DNA of 64,000 nt, taken from the NCBI RefSeq assembly GCF_016924835.1, contig NZ_CP070480.1, positions 1,240,001 to 1,304,000 of the forward strand, given 5' to 3'. This document shows, in pieces, positions 38,537 through 46,086 of the stretch (position 1 is its first letter; every line of letters starts with the position of its first letter). Source of the DNA: Rothia sp. ZJ932 (lineage in GTDB: Bacteria > Actinomycetota > Actinomycetes > Actinomycetales > Micrococcaceae). A program made the position numbers and the translations under genes. The notes beneath the pieces are model-generated. The model did no database searches, had not been told where the DNA came from, and was given only the letters and a program-made list of their open reading frames with translations.

Positions 38537-38558
38537 TCATCATGAAATCTAGCCGAAA

Positions 38559-38587
38559 GCCTGCCCCGAGGTTCTTTCAGGGCAGGC
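38559..38587 (-). terminator. Intra-operon hairpin between receptor and permease genes
   Basis: GCCTGCCC (38559-38566) pairs with GGGCAGGC (38580-38587), followed on the minus strand by TTTCGG. Such hairpins commonly favour the receptor mRNA over the permease by partial termination or RNA stabilisation. Confidence 0.6.
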
Positions 38588-38624
38588 AAAGGCGTGAGTG
38601 GTGGGCAAGAAGCGGTCTGTAAGA

Positions 38625-40151
38625 CTACTTGTCAATGCGGGTATCTGCAGTGACCAGCATACGTTCACGGGGGTCACGAGCAGCAGCGCGAACACGTTCT
38701 GATTCACCCTGGAAGACGCGCTCGTGCAGAAGTGGAATAGCGGCGTCGGTAGAGAGAATTTTAGCTTCGGCAAGTGCAATTGCTTTCTGGCGCTCTTCAC
38801 CGGGCTTGGTTTCGGTTGCCTTCTTAATAGCTGCATCTACACCTTCATCGCACAGCTGCGAGATGGAGAAGCCGCCCTCACAGCTGAAATCAGCGGCGAA
38901 GTAGGCTACGGGGTCACCGGAGTCAAGAACGGTTGCGCGAGAGAGAATGAAAGCGTCGAATTTACCTTCGAGCGCGTCCGCTTCGATGTACTGGTACTCA
39001 CGGACGTCCTGCTCAACGACGAAGCCGGCAGCTTCAAGCTGCTGTTCAATCAGCACTGCAACCTCGGGCAGTTCGGTGCGGTCGGTGAAGGTGCCCAAGC
39101 TAATCTTGATGCCCTCACCCCGTGCCGGTTCGCTGCGTCCTTCAAGGATCTGCTTGTATTCATTGTTATCACGCTGACCTGCGGCGTAAGGCAATGCTGG
39201 GCCGAGCAGACCGGCAGCTTCGTCCGCGTGATCTTCATAGGCTGAAGCAATAATTTGGGCACGATTAATCGCCTCACGGGCAGCCGCACGAACAGCGGGA
39301 TCAGCGAAAGGACCAGACTCAGTATTAAGGTAGAGAGTATTGGTGCGGGGCATCGGAACCTCAGTGAGACGCTCAGCATCAATTGATGCTGCCTGACCCA
39401 CCGGAATTGATTCAACAATATCAGCGTCCCCAGTACGTAGAGCTGCCGCACGAGCGGTTCCATCGGGCACGAACTTCACATCGATACCGGTTGCCTGAGC
39501 CTTTTCGCCCCAGTAATCGTCAAAGCGATCCAGAGTTGCACCGCTGACGCCATCTACTGACTTAATGACGTAGGGGCCGGTGCCCGTGCCCACAGGATCA
39601 ACAGTCTGGTCTTTATAGGCTGAGGGGGCAAGAATAGCCAGCTGGGGGCTAGAAAGACGGTTGGGCAACAAGGGGTCAGGTTCACCGGTCTTAATGTGAA
39701 CGATGTACTCACCCTCAGCGGTCACAGTCATCTCAATACCATTGAGAATACGCGGGGTAGGGGTCGCATCAATAGCGCGCTGCAAAGAGTTCACAACCGC
39801 CTCAGCGTTGAGTTTCTCACCGTTGTGGAATTTTACGCCCTCGCGAATGGTGAAGTGCCAGTTCAAATCATCGGTCTGTTCCCATTCAGTTGCCAATGCA
39901 CCCAACGCATTCGAGTTCTCATCAAGAGTCACCAAGGTTTCAGCCGTTGACCAACGAGAAAGCTTAAAAGCATCATCGCTCAAAGGGGTCAGACCAGAGC
40001 GAGGGGGCTGCATATGGGCAACAGAAATGCGCTCGCCGTTAGCGCCGCTTTTACTGCCGGTTTCGGTAGATGAGAAGCAACCGGTGAGACCGAATACACC
40101 TGCAAAAGCAAGCGCTGCCAAAGAGGTTGCGCGATTATTTCGCTGTTTCAT
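38625..40151 (-). CDS. Dipeptide/nickel/metal-chelate-type ABC substrate-binding lipoprotein
   Basis: A 508-residue SBP_bac_5 family receptor. The signal peptide ends in GLTGC with lipidated Cys25. The family pattern is present: LATEWEQTDDLNWHFTIREG near 87-106, VKFHNGEKLNAEAVVNSLQR, then the YVIKSVDG and DRFDDYWG segments. Ligands in this family are peptides, nickel or opine-metal complexes. The Fur/Zur-like operator ahead of the operon favours a metal or metal-chelate, but residues contacting the ligand cannot be assigned by eye. Thirty-nine bases separate it from the ATPase gene. Confidence 0.85.
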   Translation of the reverse strand: MKQRNNRATSLAALAFAGVFGLTGCFSSTETGSKSGANGERISVAHMQPPRSGLTPLSDDAFKLSRWSTAETLVTLDENSNALGALATEWEQTDDLNWHFTIREGVKFHNGEKLNAEAVVNSLQRAIDATPTPRILNGIEMTVTAEGEYIVHIKTGEPDPLLPNRLSSPQLAILAPSAYKDQTVDPVGTGTGPYVIKSVDGVSGATLDRFDDYWGEKAQATGIDVKFVPDGTARAAALRTGDADIVESIPVGQAASIDAERLTEVPMPRTNTLYLNTESGPFADPAVRAAAREAINRAQIIASAYEDHADEAAGLLGPALPYAAGQRDNNEYKQILEGRSEPARGEGIKISLGTFTDRTELPEVAVLIEQQLEAAGFVVEQDVREYQYIEADALEGKFDAFILSRATVLDSGDPVAYFAADFSCEGGFSISQLCDEGVDAAIKKATETKPGEERQKAIALAEAKILSTDAAIPLLHERVFQGESERVRAAARDPRERMLVTADTRIDK

Positions 40152-40190
40152 GGGGTTGTGTCCTTATATCTATCAGAGGTATGAAGATGC

Positions 40191-40865
40191 CTATGCGTGC
40201 TGGTGTGCGCTGGTGAGAGTCAGAAGATGATCACACCGGGAGGCAAAGTAGGGGTCGTGGGTAACGACCAAGAGAGAGGTCTGGGCATCGTGGGTGAGCC
40301 GCAGAATCGAATCAATGACGGTGTGAGAGGTTGTCGTATCCAGAGCGCTGGTAGGTTCATCCGCCACTATCAGTACCGGTTCGGGCACCAGCGCACGGGC
40401 AATGGCGGCACGTTGCGCTTGCCCACCAGAAATCTGATGCGGACGCCGTTCCAGCAAAGACGCATCAAAGTTCGCCTGCTCCACTGCCTGGCTAATCAAG
40501 GCCTGTGCATCGGCATCAGGTCGAAGCCGCTGAGCGGCGTGTTCCAGTGAGCGTCTGATAGTCCAACGAGGCACAAACGACGCTTGGGCGTCCTGAGGCA
40601 CGCTTTGCACCAGATGCCGCCGCCTACGCTCGGGTGAAGTGGACGTGTCTGCCCACAGGGAACCCTGCACCGAAACCGTGCCGGAATCCGGTTTTACCAG
40701 ACCTAAAATAACGTTCGCCAAGGTTGATTTGCCAGCACCCGAACGACCGGTGACAGCTAGGCTTTCCCCCGGAGCAACTACCAAACTAGTGGGGGCAAGT
40801 GCGGTGAACTCGCTGCGTCCCTGGATCATGGTGACCGAAACGTCGGTCACTTCAAGAGTGTTCAC
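40191..40865 (-). CDS. ABC transporter ATP-binding protein (DppF/NikE type)
   Basis: A 224-residue ATPase with Walker A GRSGAGKST (about 39-47), signature ISGGQAQRAAIARAL and Walker B LIVADEPTSALD, then H-loop VVTHD. It is shorter than typical DppF because it lacks the C-terminal oligopeptide-transporter tail. Its start overlaps the preceding ATPase stop by four bases, so both are co-translated and likely form the importer's ATPase heterodimer. Confidence 0.88.
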   Translation of the reverse strand: MNTLEVTDVSVTMIQGRSEFTALAPTSLVVAPGESLAVTGRSGAGKSTLANVILGLVKPDSGTVSVQGSLWADTSTSPERRRRHLVQSVPQDAQASFVPRWTIRRSLEHAAQRLRPDADAQALISQAVEQANFDASLLERRPHQISGGQAQRAAIARALVPEPVLIVADEPTSALDTTTSHTVIDSILRLTHDAQTSLLVVTHDPYFASRCDHLLTLTSAHQHA

Positions 40866-41539
40866 GCTGCTATTCCCCCTGTTTCTGCAGTCATTGAGGT
40901 CATGACACCGCGATGAACTTCAATGCGCCGCCCGTCCACACGCTGCGCCACCTCGGGGTCATGGGTGGTCAACACCAGAGTCTGCTGCGAGGAAATAACC
41001 GACAGCAGAAGGTCGAGTGTCTGGTCGCGGGTCTCATGGTCAAGGGCGCTGGTGGGTTCATCGGCAACAATAAGTTGAGCATCAGCAAGCACTGCGAGAG
41101 CAATCGCCACGCGCTGCGCCTGCCCGCCCGAAATCTCAGCTGGGCGGCGGCGTCCTACATGGTGCGGGTCAAGCCCCACCGCACGCAGAGTTTCTTCAAC
41201 CCGGTTTTTGGGCTGACCGGTAACCTGCTGTAGCTGTCGAGTGATTTTATTGAGCGGGTGCAGAGCCTCGATACCGCGCTGGGGAATAAAACCGCAGCAA
41301 TTATAGGTTCGAGTGATAGCACCTGTGACGCCCAGTGCTGGGCTAGTGGTTCCTGCCAAGAGTGAGAGCATGAGAGATTTACCGCTACCGGAATCGCCCG
41401 TCAGCACTACTCGCTCCCCCGCATTAATAATTAGCGAGGGAACCTGCAACAGGGTCTTGCGCTCTTTATCGAGGGTCGTGACCGCAATATCAGCAAGTTT
41501 AACCAGCGACTGGTGAGAGGAAATATTCTGTTCGACCAT
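40862..41539 (-). CDS. ABC transporter ATP-binding protein (DppD/NikD type)
   Basis: The first gene of the importer operon: 225 residues with Walker A GDSGSGKSL (about 48-56; Leu replaces the usual Ser/Thr after K-S), signature ISGGQAQRVAIALAV, Walker B LIVADEPTSALD and H-loop TTHD. It lacks the C-terminal tail of long DppD proteins. The ATG lies 36 bases from the AATGATAATCATT palindrome, so metal-responsive repression of the whole operon is likely. Confidence 0.87.
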   Translation of the reverse strand: MVEQNISSHQSLVKLADIAVTTLDKERKTLLQVPSLIINAGERVVLTGDSGSGKSLMLSLLAGTTSPALGVTGAITRTYNCCGFIPQRGIEALHPLNKITRQLQQVTGQPKNRVEETLRAVGLDPHHVGRRRPAEISGGQAQRVAIALAVLADAQLIVADEPTSALDHETRDQTLDLLLSVISSQQTLVLTTHDPEVAQRVDGRRIEVHRGVMTSMTAETGGIAA

Positions 41540-41574
41540 GTAGAATCGCCCTCGTCCACCTCAAATAAACCGCT

Positions 41575-41587
41575 AATGATAATCATT
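41575..41587. promoter_or_regulatory. Fur/Zur-type operator between importer operon and MFS gene
   Basis: AATGATAATCATT is a perfect 13-base palindrome and equals the core of the Fur-family consensus (GATAATGATAATCATTATC). It lies 36 bases from the ATPase ATG on one strand and 14 bases from the MFS GTG on the other, so one repressor could control both. Whether the metal is Fe, Zn, Ni or Mn cannot be told from the site. Confidence 0.7.
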
Positions 41588-41601
41588 CTAGATAGGGTGT
41601 T

Positions 41602-42963
41602 GTGAGAGCGCAAATTACCGGAGCCAGCACCCGCTTATCCCGCAAACCCCGCATACCCTTACTTCTGGGCGCCCAAACCGCCTTTAACCTCAGCTTTTAC
41701 GCAGTGGTTCCTTTTATCGCCCTGGTGCTGGCACAAAAATTTGAGCTGAGTGCCACCGCAGTCGGTATGGTTCTCGGCATCCGAACCTTCGCCCAACAGG
41801 GCATGTTTCTTGTGGGCGGCGCCCTCGCAGATTACTTCGGTGGACGCCGAATATTTTTGGTCGGCATCACGGTGCGCGTTCTCGGTTTCACCGCGCTAGC
41901 TCTCGGCACCGCTGTAACAAGCACAATCCCAGGGGTAGCCCTCGCCATATTCGTAGCGGGCACTGTATTCACCGGCTTAGGTGGGGCGCTCTTCTCCCCC
42001 GCCCTTAATCTTTACATTGCCCAGGCAGACCAACAACGCGCCGCTGAGGGAACAACCGCCGTCAACGGGCGTACCACTCTTTTCGCCTGGCTTAACGTCA
42101 CCGGCGAGATAGGAGCGGTGCTCGGTCCCTTACTCGGCTACTCACTGATTGATCACGGCTTCACCTTAGTCGCTGTGGTAGGCGCAGCAGTCTTTATCCT
42201 GCTGTGGGGCATCTTCTGGTTCTTACTCCCCGATACCCAACAGGACGCGTCCGGTGACGTGTCCATATCCACGGCAGGTTCAACACCAGGTGGGGTTCTC
42301 ACGCAAAGCTCAATGATCTTTTCGCGCATACTCGCCGTGGTCAAAAACCGGGGTTTTACCCGTTTTGCAGCCCTGCATTCGGTCGACCTTTTCTGCTACA
42401 ACCAGCTCTACTTTGCGCTACCGCTGATAGCCGCAGCTGTGCAAGATTCCCACAAAGTGTTAGCAGCAGCTTTTGCCGCAATATCTGTTGTGGTGCTGGT
42501 AGGTCAGGTGCCAATTTCTTATCTTTCGAGTAAGTTTAGTGTTGCCACCACGCTCAGGGTTGGTTACTGTATCAGCGCCTTGGGCCTGCTCATCCTCGGT
42601 GCGGCGCAGTGGAATACAGCTGATACTGCTCCGGTGTTCCTTGAGTCAATCGGCAGCCCAACGCTGATTATCACCGGTGCTCTGTTAATTGGAGCCGGGC
42701 ACTTATTGGTTTCCCCGCAAGCACTGAGCCATGTTTCTATCCACACCCCAACCCACGCCAAAGCTGCCTACCTCGGTTTCATTGCCACCTGCGGCGGTAT
42801 TGCCGTGCTACTGGGCAACTTCGTGGTGGGTAGTGTTCTGGATATCGTTGCAGATGCTTTTCCCGCAGCTCAGCCTCTGGTATGGGTTGCTGCTGCACTA
42901 GTCATCACGCTAGCAGCTAGCCTGCAGCGTCCGCTCAACCACCGAGATTTCGACCTTCAATAA
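41602..42963 (+). CDS. MFS transporter divergent from metal-type ABC importer
   Basis: A 453-residue major facilitator with about 12 helices. The motif A-like loop GGALADYFGGRR lies between helices 2 and 3 (about 74-85), after GIRTFAQQGMFLVG, a pattern like MdtH and related exporters. In opine metallophore systems such as staphylococcal cnt, an MFS protein exports the metallophore and an ABC importer recovers the metal complex; the arrangement here is comparable. No metallophore synthase gene is in the window, so function remains inference. The start is GTG 41602 with a weak AGGG ribosome site. Confidence 0.8.
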   Translation: MRAQITGASTRLSRKPRIPLLLGAQTAFNLSFYAVVPFIALVLAQKFELSATAVGMVLGIRTFAQQGMFLVGGALADYFGGRRIFLVGITVRVLGFTALALGTAVTSTIPGVALAIFVAGTVFTGLGGALFSPALNLYIAQADQQRAAEGTTAVNGRTTLFAWLNVTGEIGAVLGPLLGYSLIDHGFTLVAVVGAAVFILLWGIFWFLLPDTQQDASGDVSISTAGSTPGGVLTQSSMIFSRILAVVKNRGFTRFAALHSVDLFCYNQLYFALPLIAAAVQDSHKVLAAAFAAISVVVLVGQVPISYLSSKFSVATTLRVGYCISALGLLILGAAQWNTADTAPVFLESIGSPTLIITGALLIGAGHLLVSPQALSHVSIHTPTHAKAAYLGFIATCGGIAVLLGNFVVGSVLDIVADAFPAAQPLVWVAAALVITLAASLQRPLNHRDFDLQ

Positions 42964-42995
42964 CCTGCATACCCCTTGAAAAGGACGCCATAAGA

Positions 42996-43033
42996 ACTGC
43001 CCCGGCTCTCCTCAGGAGATGCCCCGGGGCAGT
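42996..43033. terminator. Bidirectional terminator between MFS gene and terC
   Basis: ACTGCCCCGG (42996-43005) pairs with CCGGGGCAGT (43024-43033), with an inner TCTCC/GGAGA pair, then ATCTTTT. It separates two convergent genes. Confidence 0.88.
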
Positions 43034-43045
43034 ATCTTTTACCGC

Positions 43046-44248
43046 TTATGCGTTGCGGTGAGCGGCATGAGCGCCGCGAGCACGATCCACAAGATCGTGG
43101 TATTCGCTTTCTGATTCAATCAGCTCATCGCGGTACTTCTGAGGAATGCGCTTGGACTTTTCCAACTCATTGTTGAGCTTCATGGAAAGTTCGTGGCGCT
43201 GCGCCTCGGGAGCGTTATCGGGTAGGTTCAGGTACTCTTCTGAGTACTTCTGGACGCGCTGGATGGTTGCTAGTGCCTTACCCTTGGGCGAGTAAAGCGA
43301 TGCGAGAACAGTAATCATGAGAACACCGATAATAACTGCCAGCGACAGTTCGATACCGACCTCTGCAACGTGTACGGGTTCTCCATTGTTAATGAAGGGC
43401 AGGGTGTTTTCGTGCAGTGCGTGCAGAATCAGCTTGACACCGATGAAGGCAAGGATGAGCGCCAGACCCCAGGAGAGGTAGATCAGGCGGTCAAGCAGAC
43501 CGTCAATCAAGAAGTAGAGCTGACGCAGGCCCATGAGGGAGAATGCGGTAGCAGTGAAAACGATGTAGCTTTCCTGGGTCAAACCGAAGATTGCGGGAAT
43601 TGAATCTAGTGCGAAGAGGACGTCGGTACCGCCGATTGCTACCATGACCAGCAGCATGGGGGTCATGACCTTCTTACCGTTTTCTACGGTGAAGAGCTTA
43701 TCGCCATCGTAGTAGTCGGTGGTGTGGAACATCTTTTTGGCGAGGCGCACGATGAAGTTGTTGGCTTCATCCTCGCCCTCTTCAGAGTCGGTAACTTCAC
43801 CCTTGAGCAGGTTTCCTGCGGTCAGTAGCAAGATGATACCGAAGATGTAGAAAACCCAGCTCCAGCGTTCAATGGCAGCAGCACCCAAGAAGATGAAGAT
43901 GGAGCGGGCAATCATCGCGAAGATAATGCCGAAGAGCAGTACTTTCTGCTGGTCAGCGCGTGGCACCTTGAAGGACGCCATAATGATGAGGAAGACGAAG
44001 AGGTTATCAACGCTCAGGGCCTTTTCGGTGATGTAACCACCGTAGTACTCAGCACCGTAGCGTGGACCGTCGAAGAACCAAATCACTAGACCAAAGAGCA
44101 GGGCGATGCCGATGTAGATGGCAGACCATACCGCTGCTTCTTCAATGGTGGGTTCATGTGCTTTACGCACATGGAAGAAGAAGTCGTACGCGAGTAGACC
44201 AAGAATAAATACCAGGGTAAGAATCCACTGGAGCCCAGAAATTTCCAT
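43046..44248 (-). CDS. terC: TerC-family membrane protein, probable Mn2+ exporter
   Basis: A 400-residue multi-pass protein (about eight or nine helices). The TerC family core is clear: EAAVWSAIYIGIALLFG (about 37-53), the EKALSVDNLFVFLIIMASF metal-site helix (74-92), and the GGTDVLFALDSIPAIFG helix, whose acidic residues are thought to bind the metal. Family members export manganese and may metallate exoproteins. The ATG at 44248 has AGAAAGG upstream; the longer frame upstream crosses the riboswitch and is rejected. Control by a Mn2+ riboswitch in the leader fits the assignment. Confidence 0.92.
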   Translation of the reverse strand: MEISGLQWILTLVFILGLLAYDFFFHVRKAHEPTIEEAAVWSAIYIGIALLFGLVIWFFDGPRYGAEYYGGYITEKALSVDNLFVFLIIMASFKVPRADQQKVLLFGIIFAMIARSIFIFLGAAAIERWSWVFYIFGIILLLTAGNLLKGEVTDSEEGEDEANNFIVRLAKKMFHTTDYYDGDKLFTVENGKKVMTPMLLVMVAIGGTDVLFALDSIPAIFGLTQESYIVFTATAFSLMGLRQLYFLIDGLLDRLIYLSWGLALILAFIGVKLILHALHENTLPFINNGEPVHVAEVGIELSLAVIIGVLMITVLASLYSPKGKALATIQRVQKYSEEYLNLPDNAPEAQRHELSMKLNNELEKSKRIPQKYRDELIESESEYHDLVDRARGAHAAHRNA

Positions 44249-44283
44249 GGGAGCCTTTCTTGTGGGATTGATAGGACAATGAC

Positions 44284-44382
44284 CACAAGTCTCTCCCACC
44301 TGCTTATAGCAGGTACCATTCCGGAGTGACTTCCTTGGCTCTCGTGATGACGAAATGGTGTTGGCGGGGTACTCCCTTGCTC
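44284..44382 (-). ncRNA. yybP-ykoY (Mn2+) riboswitch in the terC leader
   Basis: On the minus strand the leader begins GCAAGGGAGTAC (44380-44369) and ends GGGAGAGACTTG (44297-44286). The conserved GGGAGTA and GGAGAGAC elements of the yybP-ykoY class are thus both present, closed by a CAAG/CTTG P1 stem, with a CCTGC/GCAGG hairpin just before the second element. It ends about 36 bases before the terC ATG. Mn2+ sensing and control of TerC-family exporters is established for this class; a covariance-model hit is needed to confirm. Confidence 0.75.
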
Positions 44383-44553
44383 GTGCAACTACTTTACAGC
44401 AAAAGAAGTTTCGCCTGTGCAAGAGGTAGGTGTGAGTATCTCCATAGACACGCGCGTCATGACGTGAGATGGCAAAGCGCCGCCCCGTAACTTCTCTCAA
44501 GTGCGCGGCGGCGCGTTCTCAATGCCAGTTGCAGGCTCTATTACAGGGGGTCT

Positions 44554-45318
44554 CTAGAAAGTTTGGAAGGATGCGGTTACTTCATCGGCTACCTGCTGGG
44601 CTCGTTCCGGAGTTGCAGCAGTGACCGTGACGATTGAGGTCGCGGTACTGCCTGTTACCGGAACAAAGACGAAGACACCGTGCAGTTCTTTACCGTTTTT
44701 GGATGTGGTGTAGGTAGTGTGCTGAACCTTGCCCACCGGTGAGTCTTTCTCCACGAAGCCTGTGAAGTTCGCGCCCGATGCTTGGGTGTGCTGTCGTGCC
44801 AGCTCCTCGCTCACTCCACCCGCCACGGTATAGTCAGGCACCTGAATATTCACGTTTACTGCCTAGTCACCAGCTACGGGGGCAACCGCTATAGCATCTA
44901 GCTCAGTGAAAAATGTTTGCAGTTTCTGTGCGTCGAGGTTCATCTCAGGTGGCAACTGGGCAACAATCTCTTGCACCTGATCAGGGGTCTGCTGGGCATG
45001 AAATTCAGCCCAGTCACCGGGCACAGCAAATGACACGGCATTCGCCTGTGACGCTACAACTTTATGCCCTTCGGGTATCACGGGGGAAGGAAGCGCTGGT
45101 TCAGGTGGTGCGGTTTCCTCGGGTGTAGGTTCAGGTGCCGGCCCTTCCGTCATTTCGGGAGTGGGCTCAACTGTAGGTTCAGGGGTGGGGGTTGAGCTGC
45201 TGGATGCAGCGGACGACGGCGCAACTACAGGTTCTTGCGGTGTGCTGCACCCTGCAACAAGACCTAAGACTAGGGCTAAACCTGTTAGGCTGATGGAATT
45301 TTTCTGTGTTTTGTTCAT
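44554..45318 (-). pseudogene. LpqN-like lipoprotein with an in-frame amber stop
   Basis: The ATG at 45318 opens a signal peptide ending in GLVAGC (Cys24), a long Pro/Thr/Glu-rich linker (about 30-78) and a globular domain starting VSFAVPGDWAEF. The frame stops at TAG (44865-44863) after 151 codons, but the same frame continues without interruption through AVNVNIQVPDYTVAGG for 102 more codons to a stop at 44554. One base change, such as CAG to TAG, would give a 254-residue lipoprotein of the LpqN/PsbP-like kind. A GTG at 44853 could start a separate 99-residue protein, but it has no ribosome site or signal peptide. Confidence 0.65.
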
Positions 45319-45424
45319 GGTTGACAAACCCTCACTTAAAACTATTGAGAATCTCAGATTACCGCGCGCCCGTGTCTAATTTGGAATTTTGTGGGGGCGA
45401 ACAAGACGCCATTAAATAAATAAA

Positions 45425-45454
45425 GAAGCGAGATCCTGATAATGCTGTCGCTTC
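45425..45454 (-). terminator. Terminator after the TM2 pseudogene
   Basis: GAAGCGA (45425-45431) pairs with TCGCTTC (45448-45454); on the minus strand it is followed by TTTATTTATTT. It begins one base after the last stop codon of the decayed gene, suggesting that this marks the original 3' end. Confidence 0.65.
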
Positions 45455-45964
45455 TCAATAATAATTAGGCGTTAGGACGATCTTTCTGAACGTTAGTGGA
45501 TTCGGGGCACAAGTGTTCTCAACAGGCTTGTACTGCTGAATCTGAGGAGCAGCAGTCTCATGAGACTACTCAGGACGCGCTACCGGGTTCTCCTGCTGTG
45601 CCACAGGTGCCACGGGCTGAGCGTTCGGAGAGATATGAGCTGCCATAGGCTGCTGGTGCGTGAAAAGCTAATCAATTACACCATAACGAGTAAAGATTTC
45701 ACGCTGTTTTCTGGCATTAATCTGATGCAAACGACCGTTGATGAAGAAGGCATCAATCAGTAGATACCAGGGGGCATCATCCAGTTGAACAAAGTCATGC
45801 AGATTGCATACTTGATATCACCTAGGTAATAACGGTATCCGCCCAAACCACCGGTGAAAAACCACAGACCCCAAGCAACTGTGGTGTTCTTTTTCTCGTT
45901 ATCGTATGCCTTTTGCACAGCAACTAGCCGCGAAGCGTTATCAGTCGTGTGTTTTATCTTTCAT
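45455..45964 (-). pseudogene. Decayed TM2-domain protein
   Basis: Reading the minus strand gives VAWGLWFFTGGLGGYRYYLG followed by a second helix, the Gly-rich hallmark of TM2-domain membrane proteins. After MMPPGIY the frame stops, while a shifted frame continues WYLLIDAFFINGRLHQINAR, the expected TM2 end; the shift falls at a CCCCC run near 45770. A TAG follows GVID, then a Gln/Pro-rich tail, a further TAG and a final TGA at 45455. A start at ATG 45964 needs another shift. At least two frameshifts and two stops make this a pseudogene. It explains most of the 45.3-46.1 kb gap. Confidence 0.65.
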
Positions 45965-46066
45965 CAAGTAAGACCGATGTGCAGGTTAGTCACCGGCACA
46001 CAAAGCATTGCCCTAGCAAAGGTCCCCATATTTGATGACAGGGGCTCAGTCAAGGGTGGTGAAAAT

Positions 46067-46086
46067 GCACGCTATATTAAGCGTGC
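46067..46086 (-). terminator. Compact hairpin overlapping the uvrB stop codon
   Basis: GCACGCT (46067-46073) pairs with AGCGTGC (46080-46086); the six-base loop contains the uvrB TAA. On the minus strand it is followed by ATTTTC. An economical terminator. Confidence 0.65.

Noticed and set aside
44249-44500. 84-residue N-terminal extension of TerC
   Set aside because: It covers the riboswitch; ATG 44248 has a ribosome site and begins at the first membrane helix.
44554-44853. Separate 99-residue gene starting at GTG 44853
   Set aside because: It is in the same frame as the preceding lipoprotein and lacks its own ribosome site; a nonsense mutation explains it better.
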